From NCBI GenBank assembly GCA_004298675.1, contig SCRI01000066.1, forward strand, positions 1-12,197: 12,197 nucleotides of DNA, written 5' to 3'. This DNA is from a bacterium. GTDB lineage: Bacteria > Vulcanimicrobiota > Vulcanimicrobiia > Vulcanimicrobiales > SCRA01. The notes under the pieces were generated by a model. The model did no database searches, was not told the DNA's origin, and saw only the letters and a program-made list of their open reading frames with translations. Every line of letters begins with the position of its first letter. Position 1 is the first letter of the stretch. The position numbers were made by a program, and so were the translations under genes. Shown piece after piece: positions 6,459-12,197 of the stretch.

Positions 6459-6887
6459 GTGAATAAGTTGATGACCGCAGCGGCGATGCTCGCGTTAGCG
6501 GGATTAGTGGTCACGGGTTGCTCGAAGGGGGCGCAGTCGTCGTCCACGTCGAGTGAGACCAGCGCGGCGGCATCGCCTGCCGCGGAGGCATCCGCGGCGG
6601 CCGCGGCTTCGCCGGCGGCGGTTGCGGCGGCGGGAGCCGGCGATGTCGACAACGGCAAGAAGGTCTATGGCGCCAACTGCGCGTCGTGTCACGGCGCCGA
6701 CGGGTCGGGTGGCGTCGGGCCCAGCCTGCACGGCGACCTGAAGACGCCGACGATGCCGCGGACTCAGGCCGCGCTCGTGGCATGGATCAAAGATCCCAAG
6801 CCGCCGATGCCCAAGCTCTACCCGAGTACTCTCAACGAAAAGGACGTGGCCGACGTGGCGGCTTACGTTCTCGCGAGCTTTAAGTAG
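6459..6887 (+). CDS. Lipid-anchored mono-heme cytochrome c
   Basis: This 142-residue electron carrier starts most likely at the GTG at 6459, which follows an AGAGGGGTG ribosome site. From there the protein opens with a lipoprotein signal peptide (MNKLMTAAAMLALAGLVVTG) and a lipobox Cys at 21. A low-complexity Ala/Ser linker (about 22-60) leads to a class I cytochrome c domain with heme motif C74-A-S-C77-H78. M117 in PPMPKL is the probable sixth ligand, and the final helix is EKDVADVAAYVLASF. A longer frame from a TTG at 6348 exists, but it puts a basic, non-secretory stretch before the signal peptide and is unlikely. The protein should be tethered to a membrane on the periplasmic side. No oxidase or dehydrogenase partner is nearby, so its electron donor and acceptor are unknown. 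Confidence 0.88.
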   Translation: MNKLMTAAAMLALAGLVVTGCSKGAQSSSTSSETSAAASPAAEASAAAAASPAAVAAAGAGDVDNGKKVYGANCASCHGADGSGGVGPSLHGDLKTPTMPRTQAALVAWIKDPKPPMPKLYPSTLNEKDVADVAAYVLASFK

Positions 6888-6914
6888 TCCGCAGCCCCTG
6901 GAGCGATTTCAACG

Positions 6915-6948
6915 GAACGGGCGCTCGCCACATGGCGTGCGCCCGTTC
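6915..6948 (+). terminator. Strong hairpin terminator after the cytochrome c gene
   Basis: A 10-bp stem (6915-6924 with 6939-6948, core AACGGGCGC/GCGCCCGTT) is capped, after one T-T mismatch, by CGCC (6926-6929) pairing with GGCG (6934-6937). It lies 27 bases past the cytochrome stop. The tail (GCGTTCTCC) is only weakly T-rich, but position and stability favour a terminator isolating this gene from the photolyase gene. Confidence 0.65.
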
Positions 6949-6971
6949 GCGTTCTCCAGTTCGAGCTAACG

Positions 6972-8420
6972 ATGAGCAGACGCGTCATCTATCGCTTCCG
7001 GCGCGATCTCCGTTTGGAGGATCACCTCGGCCTCGTACGCGCGCTCTCCGAGGGACGCGTCGTTCCGGTGCTCCTCCTAGACGATCTAACCGTCGCGCGC
7101 GTCAGCGCCAATGCTCGCCGCGCGACATTCTACTGCCAGGCCGTGGCCGCGTTGGAGCAGGCGTTGCGCGCGCGCGGCGCGCAGTTGGTCGTGCGGCGGG
7201 CGCGCCGTGCGGGGCCGGCGCTCGTGGCGCTGGCGCGCGCATTGGACGCCGCCGCCGTCGCGTGGTCGTGGACCTACGACGGACCGGGACTCGCTGATGA
7301 TCGCGATACGGCGCAGGCGCTCGAGGAGGCGGGGGTGCGCGTGCTGCTCGCGCACGATGCCCCCGTGCTTTCGCCCGAGGACGTCGATCTCCAGCGGCAT
7401 GGCGCCGGTGAGGGATATCGCGCGTTCACACCCTATCGCGCGGCCTGGAGCCGCGTCGCGCCGGTGGAATACGCGTCGGAGCGCCTGCTCGACGGAGCCT
7501 TCGACGTGCCGGCTGCCGCAGGGCAGCCGTTGCCGGAACCGCGTGACTTCGGTCATGAACCGGTAACGCTGGAGTGCGCGGGCGGAGCCGCCGCCGCGGC
7601 GGAGCGGCTCGCGACGTTTCTCGATCTGCATGCGCGCGACTACACGCTTGCGCGGCGGCTCTTCGCAGGGCCGCCCACATCGCATCTGGGAGCCGATCTC
7701 GCCCTTGGGACGCTCTCCGCACGCCGGATCGTGCGAGAGTTGCGCGCATTGGCTGGGCGGCCGTACGCCGTGGCGGAAGAGCGGCGCTCCTTCGAGGAGG
7801 CGGAGCGTGCGCTCGTGCTGCGCGACTTCTTCCTGCAGCTGTCGTGGCACTGGCCCCGCACGCACGAGCGGCCGCTGCAGGAGAAGCCAACCTTAGCGTT
7901 TGCCGGTGACGCCCCCGGCGTTGCAGCGTGGGAGCATGGTATGACGGGCTATCCGCTGGTCGACGCCGCCATGCGCGAGCTGCGAGCGCGGGGCTGGATG
8001 CATCCGAAGGCGCGAGCGGTAGCGGCTTCGTTTCTCTGTTTCGATCTCGGAGTCTCGTGGAAACGCGGACGCGAGATCTTCGACCGTTACCTCGTCGAGG
8101 ACGACGCGGCGTTGGCAACGGGCAACTGGCAGTGGATCGCCGGCGTGGGTGCGGACATGGCCCAGTATCCGCGCATCTATAATCCCGTGCGGCAGGCACG
8201 CACCTTCGACCCTGAAGGGCGCTACGTGCGGCGCTGGGTTCCCGAGCTTGCCGGGGTTCCCGCGCACGTGATCCACGCGCCGTTGGATGTTTCGCCGCGG
8301 GGGCAGATGGAGCTGCCGTTCATCGAAACCGCGCACTACCCGCGCCCCATCGTCGAGCACGATGCCGCGGCGCGCAAACTCCTGGCGCGCTACCGCGCAC
8401 TGCCCAGGCGGTCGACGTAG
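6972..8420 (+). CDS. Photolyase/cryptochrome family flavoprotein (non-canonical active site)
   Basis: This 482-residue protein has the two-domain layout of class I photolyases. The N-terminal Rossmann antenna domain opens with RFRRDLRLEDH (8-18) and the C-terminal domain binds FAD. The FAD region is recognised by TSHLGADLALGTLS (236-249), AWEHGMTGYPLVDAAMREL (319-337), GWMHPKARAVAASFL (341-355), GNWQW (384-388) and YPRIYNPVRQARTFDP (399-414). Photolyases use blue light to split pyrimidine dimers. Compared from memory with E. coli PhrB, several functional positions differ: the Asn four residues before W386 is Ala382, MHNR is MHPK, the E274/W277 equivalents are A280/L283, and the W306 equivalent is F310. 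W320, W363 and W386 are kept. Repair activity is therefore uncertain; a divergent photolyase subfamily or photosensory cryptochrome are alternatives. The Shine-Dalgarno before ATG 6972 is weak. The 3' end overlaps the opposing gene by 31 bp. Confidence 0.87.
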   Translation: MSRRVIYRFRRDLRLEDHLGLVRALSEGRVVPVLLLDDLTVARVSANARRATFYCQAVAALEQALRARGAQLVVRRARRAGPALVALARALDAAAVAWSWTYDGPGLADDRDTAQALEEAGVRVLLAHDAPVLSPEDVDLQRHGAGEGYRAFTPYRAAWSRVAPVEYASERLLDGAFDVPAAAGQPLPEPRDFGHEPVTLECAGGAAAAAERLATFLDLHARDYTLARRLFAGPPTSHLGADLALGTLSARRIVRELRALAGRPYAVAEERRSFEEAERALVLRDFFLQLSWHWPRTHERPLQEKPTLAFAGDAPGVAAWEHGMTGYPLVDAAMRELRARGWMHPKARAVAASFLCFDLGVSWKRGREIFDRYLVEDDAALATGNWQWIAGVGADMAQYPRIYNPVRQARTFDPEGRYVRRWVPELAGVPAHVIHAPLDVSPRGQMELPFIETAHYPRPIVEHDAAARKLLARYRALPRRST

Positions 8421-8896
8421 TCGGCGACGACGGGCACGCGCACCTCGTCTCCGTTCCACGTCTTCACGGCGAAGACCAGCCCTGCGATCAGCCACACCGG
8501 GAGTACGAACGGCAGCATCCCAAGCAACGACCAGCCCAAGAGCGGCACCACCGCCAACAGGTGGAGCGCCGCCCAGAGCAGGCCCATTCCGAGATTGAAG
8601 CCGAGTGCCTGTAGACTCTGCCGGCGCACGTAGCGGTCGCGTCCGTGCGACGTCAGCAGCACCAGCAGCGCCGCCGGCCACAGGAAGGGAATGAACCCGG
8701 CTGCTGCAAGCGCCCGCCCTTCCGGCGAACCGGCAATTGCCGCCGCGTGGCCGCCCAGCGGCGGAGGGGCGAGGCGCCGCTCCAGCCGGCAGCCGCCGCA
8801 CAGCGGACCCTCGGAGAGGCAGGTTGCGCAGAGCGGCCGCAGACAGCCGCTGCAAGCTCCCGCAGCCGGTACGGCATCGTGGTAGTGGCAGCCCAT
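8390..8896 (-). CDS. Zinc-ribbon/B-box-like plus DUF4870 membrane protein
   Basis: This 168-residue protein of unknown function has two parts. Residues 1-37 form a compact Cys/His knuckle (CHYH at 3-6, then CSGC, CATC and CGGC pairs), as in B-box-type zinc fingers. After a short linker (about 38-62), about 63-150 carries three hydrophobic segments (GFIPFLWPAALLVLL; LGMGLLWAALHLLAVVPLL; GMLPFVLPVWLIAGLVFAV) around DRYVRRQSLQALGFN, the 'RxHxxQAL' region typical of DUF4870/Tic20-like small membrane proteins. The start is well supported: GGAGGGG complementary to 8903-8909 lies 6 bases before the ATG at 8896. A much longer minus-strand frame continues upstream but only shadows the ABC gene. The stop lies inside the photolyase 3' end (31-bp convergent overlap). 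A regulatory or stress role is only a guess. Confidence 0.8.
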   Translation of the reverse strand: MGCHYHDAVPAAGACSGCLRPLCATCLSEGPLCGGCRLERRLAPPPLGGHAAAIAGSPEGRALAAAGFIPFLWPAALLVLLTSHGRDRYVRRQSLQALGFNLGMGLLWAALHLLAVVPLLGWSLLGMLPFVLPVWLIAGLVFAVKTWNGDEVRVPVVADYVDRLGSAR

Positions 8897-8992
8897 GGTT
8901 GGCCCCTCCGATGGCGCGCAGCGTCTTCGTGCGGAGGTACTCCGGACGCGCGGAAAAGGTTTCGAGAGTAGGTCCAGGAAGCGAGGTGCCCC
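8897..8992. promoter_or_regulatory. Divergent intergenic region between the DUF4870 and ABC exporter genes
   Basis: These 96 bp should carry promoters for both genes. Apart from the strong minus-strand ribosome site at 8903-8909 and a GAGGTG (8983-8988) before the ABC start, no promoter boxes or operator palindromes could be recognised. Confidence 0.4.
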
Positions 8993-10756
8993 GTGGAAAC
9001 CAAGGAGATCGTACGGCGCCTTGGCCTCGAGGCTCGCCGCTACGCCGGGAGGCTCACCGCGGCACTGCTGCTGGCGGTGCTCGCAGGACTTGGACCGCTC
9101 TCCTATGCCAAGGCGCTCAATCCGCTCTTCAACGACGTGTTGGGTGCAAGCCACGGCGCCCTCTCGGTGGCACAGCGCCTCAACGAGCTCTGGATCATCG
9201 TGGCCCTGCTGCTGGCCGCGAATGCATTGGCCGCGGCGGCGCAGTACGGCGCGAGCTATCTCACGGCTTGGAGCGGTCAGCGGCTGATCGCCGAAATGCG
9301 CGCGCGTCTGTTCGCGCGCATCGTCTATTTCCCGCTGGCCGAGTTCGATCGCTGGCGCCAAGGCGAGCTCTTCGCGCGCTTCGAGCAAGATCTGCAATTG
9401 ATGACCGATGCGGTCTCGATCTCGCTGCCGCAACTGACGCAGAATACGGTCACGTTCGTTGGCGCCGTCGTCGGCATGTTCGTGACGGACTGGCGGATGG
9501 CGCTTTTCCTGTTCATCTTCGTGCCGATCGTCTATCTGGCGGTGGCACGCTTCTCGGCGCTCATCACCACGGGCACGCACCGCGCACAGGAATCGATCGC
9601 CGATCTCTCGTCCAACCTCATCGAGGCGCTGGGGAGCCTGCGCACCATCAAGGCTTTCGGCCGCGAGCAGCACGAGCTGGCGCGCTTCACGGACAAGAAC
9701 GAAGCCTTCTTCGGCGCGTACATGAAGCTCACGCAACTGCTGCTCACCCAGCCCGGCGTCGTGAGCGTGCTGATGCTGGTGGCATTCCTGGCCATCGTCG
9801 TGGTCTCGGCGCTGGAGGTGGTGGTCTTCCGGCGGCTCAACGTCGGACAGGTCTTCCAATTCTGGACGCTGGTGGTGCTGGCGAGCAATCCCCTCAATCG
9901 TGGCGCCAACTTCGTGGGGGACCTCGCCAAAGCCACCGTCGGAGCGGGACGCATCTTCACGATCCTCGATCTGCCGGTGGAGTCTCCCTCGGAGCCAGGG
10001 TCGCGCCGGCTCACCGAGCCGCGCGGCGAGGTGCGCTTCGAAGACGTCTGGTTCGTCTTCCCAAGCGCGACCGAGCCCGCGCTGCGCGAGGTTACGCTGG
10101 AGGCGCATCCGGGCGAGACGGTGGCGCTGGTGGGGCCCAGCGGCGCCGGCAAGACCACGCTCGTCAACCTCATCCCGCGCTTCCACGAGCCGAGCCGGGG
10201 ACGCGTGCTCGTCGACGGGCACGACGCCCGCACGCTCTCGCTGGCGGACCTGCGCTCGGCGATCGCGCTCGTGCCGCAAGAGCCTCAACTCTTCGGTGAT
10301 TCCGTGGAGGAGAACATCCGTTACGGCCGCCTGGATGCCACACCGCAGGAGATCCGGCGCGCCGCCGACTTGGCGAATGTCACCGAGTTCGTGGAGGAAC
10401 TACCCGAGGGCTTCGCCACGTACGTGGGGGAGCGCGGCGTGCGCCTCTCGGGAGGGCAGCGGCAGCGCATCGCCATCGCGCGCGCCATCCTGCGGGATCC
10501 GCGCATCCTGATCCTCGACGAAGCCACCAGCGCCTTGGACTCGCACTCCGAGCGGCTCATCGCGCAGGCGTTGGACCGGCTGCTGGCGGGCCGCACCACG
10601 TTTATCATCGCGCATCGCCTCTCCACGATCCGCCGGGCCACCCGCATCATCTACCTTGAAGCGGGGCGGCTGGTGGAACAGGGGAACCACACCGATCTGC
10701 TGGCGCGCGAGGGGGCCTACGCGCGCCTTTACAGCGCGCAATTCAGCGGCACCTGA
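8993..10756 (+). CDS. ABC exporter half-transporter (fused membrane and ATPase domains, MsbA/LmrA type)
   Basis: This 587-residue protein has the type IV exporter layout. A six-helix membrane domain (about 18-320) carries the EALGSLRTIKAFGRE element (211-225) typical of the family. The nucleotide-binding domain follows, with all motifs intact: Walker A GPSGAGKT (381-388), Q-loop VPQEPQLFG (427-435), signature LSGGQ (485-489), Walker B ILILDE (505-510), D-loop SALD (513-516) and H-loop His541. It should work as a homodimer exporting lipids, peptides or drugs from the inner membrane; MsbA-like lipid flipping and multidrug export cannot be told apart by sequence alone. The GTG start at 8993 follows GAGGTG by 4 bases. 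It diverges from the DUF4870 gene, and flgB begins 56 bp after its stop on the same strand. Confidence 0.93.
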   Translation: METKEIVRRLGLEARRYAGRLTAALLLAVLAGLGPLSYAKALNPLFNDVLGASHGALSVAQRLNELWIIVALLLAANALAAAAQYGASYLTAWSGQRLIAEMRARLFARIVYFPLAEFDRWRQGELFARFEQDLQLMTDAVSISLPQLTQNTVTFVGAVVGMFVTDWRMALFLFIFVPIVYLAVARFSALITTGTHRAQESIADLSSNLIEALGSLRTIKAFGREQHELARFTDKNEAFFGAYMKLTQLLLTQPGVVSVLMLVAFLAIVVVSALEVVVFRRLNVGQVFQFWTLVVLASNPLNRGANFVGDLAKATVGAGRIFTILDLPVESPSEPGSRRLTEPRGEVRFEDVWFVFPSATEPALREVTLEAHPGETVALVGPSGAGKTTLVNLIPRFHEPSRGRVLVDGHDARTLSLADLRSAIALVPQEPQLFGDSVEENIRYGRLDATPQEIRRAADLANVTEFVEELPEGFATYVGERGVRLSGGQRQRIAIARAILRDPRILILDEATSALDSHSERLIAQALDRLLAGRTTFIIAHRLSTIRRATRIIYLEAGRLVEQGNHTDLLAREGAYARLYSAQFSGT

Positions 10757-10775
10757 CGCTGCGGCGGCGGCAGCG
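10757..10775 (+). terminator. Hairpin immediately after the ABC exporter stop
   Basis: CGCTGC (10757-10762) and GCAGCG (10770-10775) pair across a GGCGGCG loop, starting at the first base after the stop codon. It may end the ABC transcript before the flagellar genes. The short stem and a following CTAAAG rather than a T-run make it a weak terminator candidate. Confidence 0.35.
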
Positions 10776-10812
10776 CTAAAGCGGCGCGCCTGGAGAGCCG
10801 ATAGCCCAAGCG

Positions 10813-11238
10813 ATGGCTGATCCGCTCTTCGGCGCCGATGTCTCCATGCTCGGGAACGCTCTCGAAGGGACCTCGCGTGCCCAAACGGCGATTGCCAACA
10901 ACCTCGCCAACGTCAACACGCCCGACTACCGGCGGACGGAAGTCTCCTTCAAGGAGGCGTTGGCCAAGAGTATGGGCGTCGAGCCCGATCCCACCCAGTT
11001 GCCGCTGACCGTGGACAGCCCCATGCACATCGCGGTTGGCGGCGCCGCCCCGCCGATTCCGTTCCAGCCGGACGCCGTCGTCGACCGCACCACGAAGATG
11101 CGCGTCGACGGCTCCAACGTCGATCCCGACGAAGAGATGGCGAAGCTCACGGAAAATTCGATCTACAGCGGGGCGATCGCACAGTACCTGCAGGCGGATT
11201 TCAGCCGGTTGCGGGAAGCCATCCAGGAGCGCTTCTAA
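10813..11238 (+). CDS. flgB: Flagellar basal-body rod protein FlgB
   Basis: This 141-residue protein is a proximal-rod subunit of the flagellum, exported through the flagellar type III apparatus into the periplasm. The diagnostic N-terminal signature is ANNLANVNTPDYRR at 28-41, inside the helix that begins SMLGNALEGTSRAQ. The C-terminal helix (about 110-141, MAKLTENSIYSGAIAQYLQADFSRLREAI) matches the FlgB coiled end. Length is normal for the family. The Shine-Dalgarno is poor (GGAG about 18 bases upstream). It heads a flgB-flgC-fliE run, the standard order for the proximal rod and MS-ring adaptor, and lies 56 bp after the ABC exporter. Confidence 0.95.
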   Translation: MADPLFGADVSMLGNALEGTSRAQTAIANNLANVNTPDYRRTEVSFKEALAKSMGVEPDPTQLPLTVDSPMHIAVGGAAPPIPFQPDAVVDRTTKMRVDGSNVDPDEEMAKLTENSIYSGAIAQYLQADFSRLREAIQERF

Positions 11239-11265
11239 CGCCATGTTTGGGTCAGGACACTAACG

Positions 11266-11709
11266 ATGGGCTTCTACGATTCGATCGACATCAGCGCCAG
11301 CGGTCTGACCGCCGAACGCTTGGCGATGGACGTGATCGCCAATAACATCGCCAACGCACAGACGACTCGCACCCCGCAGGGCGGACCCTTCAAACGCCAG
11401 TTGGTCGTCTTCGCGCAGAAGCAGGCGACGCAGAGCGGCGACCCCATTCCGGGCGATGCCGCCGGCGGCGCCTCGATCGACGGCGTGCAGGCCCTGGGCA
11501 TCGTGCAAGACAACAGCCCGGACCGGTTGGTGTACGAGCCAGGAAACCCCGATGCCGACGGAAGCGGTTACGTCCACTACCCCAACGTGCAGGTGGTGAA
11601 GGAGATGGTGGATCTCATGGCTGCCAGCCGCGCCTATGAAGCGAACGTCACCGCCATCGAACAGTCCAAGACCCTCAGCGGCAATGTACTGAACGTGTTG
11701 CGCGCATGA
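11266..11709 (+). CDS. flgC: Flagellar basal-body rod protein FlgC
   Basis: This 147-residue proximal-rod protein opens with the family signature SIDISASGLTAERLAMDVIANNIANAQTT split over residues 5-33. It ends with VQVVKEMVDLMAASRAYEANVTAIEQSK, the long C-terminal rod helix with the conserved ASRAYEAN motif (121-128). The middle YVHYPNVQ strand is also typical. It begins 27 bases after the flgB stop, with AGGA about 9 bases before the ATG. Its TGA overlaps the fliE start as ATGA, implying coupled translation. Confidence 0.95.
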   Translation: MGFYDSIDISASGLTAERLAMDVIANNIANAQTTRTPQGGPFKRQLVVFAQKQATQSGDPIPGDAAGGASIDGVQALGIVQDNSPDRLVYEPGNPDADGSGYVHYPNVQVVKEMVDLMAASRAYEANVTAIEQSKTLSGNVLNVLRA

Positions 11710-12047
11710 ACCTGCCATCGTTTTCGGACGCCATTCGCGCCGTCAAACCCGACACGTTCGTACCCGATCTTCCTGCCGGTGGTGCGGCCCCCGCCGTCGC
11801 GGGCGTGGCCCCCGTTCCCGCGGATCAGCCCTCGTTCAAAGAGACGCTCGGCCAGATGATCGGCGAGGTCAACACTCGCCTGGAGACGGCCGACGCCAAC
11901 GTGCGCGACTACGCCGAGGGCAAGAGTAACGACATGGTCAAGGTAACCACCAGTGTCGAGGAAGCCAATCTGGCCTTCCAGTTCACGCTCGCGGTCCAGA
12001 ATAAGCTCGTCTCCGCGTATCAGGAGATCGAGCGCATGCAAATGTAG
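11706..12047 (+). CDS. fliE: Flagellar hook-basal body complex protein FliE
   Basis: This 113-residue protein links the MS ring (FliF) to the proximal rod and is among the first flagellar proteins exported. The conserved part is at the C-terminus: SFKETLGQMIGEVN (43-56), then the helix SVEEANLAFQFTLAVQNKLV (82-101), ending YQEIERMQM. Residues about 20-42 are an Ala/Pro/Val-rich variable linker. The ATG overlaps the flgC stop by 4 bases. No fliF follows within the window, although it is the commonest next gene. Confidence 0.93.
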   Translation: MNLPSFSDAIRAVKPDTFVPDLPAGGAAPAVAGVAPVPADQPSFKETLGQMIGEVNTRLETADANVRDYAEGKSNDMVKVTTSVEEANLAFQFTLAVQNKLVSAYQEIERMQM

Positions 12048-12197
12048 CTCGCTGTCGCGGAGCGTTCGGGGACGGTGATCCCCGCTCCGGGGACGTTCGC
12101 CTCCGCGTCCTGCTCCGGCTCACTCTCACGCTCACTCGCTCCCTCATCCTGAGTGCGCTCGTTCGCGAGAGCCCCTGCGGGAGATAACCATCCCCGA
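12048..12197. other. Non-coding, hairpin-prone DNA after fliE
   Basis: No gene start or frame was recognised in the last 150 bases. TCCCCG (12079-12084) can pair either with CGGGGA at 12067-12072 or with CGGGGA at 12088-12093, giving two mutually exclusive hairpins. CGCGGAG (12056-12062) can pair with CTCCGCG (12101-12107) around them. A pyrimidine-rich CTC-repeat stretch follows (about 12118-12147), then CTCATCCTGAG. The window's last bases TCCCCGA complement TCGGGGA at 12066-12072. It may be the operon terminator, an attenuator, or a copy of a dispersed intergenic repeat. Confidence 0.5.

Noticed and set aside
8897-10288. Very long minus-strand open frame continuing upstream of the DUF4870 gene
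   Set aside because: It is the antisense shadow of the intact ABC exporter. The strong ribosome site and natural N-terminus at 8896 show where the real gene starts, and the upstream translation is an Arg/His/Asp-rich low-complexity stretch.
10680-10812. Sigma-54 (TGGCAC-N5-TTGC) or sigma-28 flagellar promoter before flgB
   Set aside because: No match to either consensus could be found by eye in the region before flgB.

Overview
This GC-rich window looks like chromosomal DNA of a diderm, flagellated, light-exposed bacterium. The envelope genes (an RND pump and a LolA-like periplasmic protein) imply an outer membrane. flgB, flgC and fliE show a flagellar rod, and a photolyase-type flavoprotein suggests exposure to light. 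A zinc-ribbon plus DUF4870 membrane protein and the absence of typical proteobacterial gene order make me lean, weakly, to an Eremiobacterota (WPS-2)-like lineage. No marker gene here settles the taxonomy. No tRNA, rRNA, CRISPR, transposase or phage gene was seen.

Layout. (1) Positions 1-191, minus strand: the 5' end of an aldehyde dehydrogenase gene that runs off the window, divergent from the next unit. (2) Positions 312-5389, plus strand: a compact run of an HAE1-type RND exporter, queG (4-bp overlap) and a secreted LolA-like protein (15-bp gap). No membrane-fusion protein or TolC gene accompanies the pump. (3) Positions 5390-5817: about 430 bp without a gene, filled with inverted repeats, including a stem of about 28 bp enclosing two smaller hairpins. 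(4) A minus-strand GNAT-like gene (5818-6318) diverges from a plus-strand cytochrome c lipoprotein gene (6459-6887), which ends at a strong hairpin. (5) A photolyase/cryptochrome-family gene (6972-8420) converges on, and overlaps by 31 bp, a minus-strand zinc-ribbon/DUF4870 gene (8390-8896). (6) A complete ABC exporter half-transporter (8993-10756) is followed by the flagellar rod genes flgB, flgC and fliE (10813-12047). Past fliE the window holds 150 bp of hairpin-prone non-coding DNA instead of the expected fliF.

Most likely working units are the RND-queG-LolA-like set, which is probably co-transcribed although the three jobs are not obviously linked, and flgB-flgC-fliE, which build the proximal rod and its junction to the MS ring. 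The best candidates for something new are the inverted-repeat element at 5644-5784 and the photolyase homologue. In an ungapped comparison made from memory, the photolyase homologue lacks several residues that canonical CPD photolyases use for flavin tuning, substrate contact and electron transfer.
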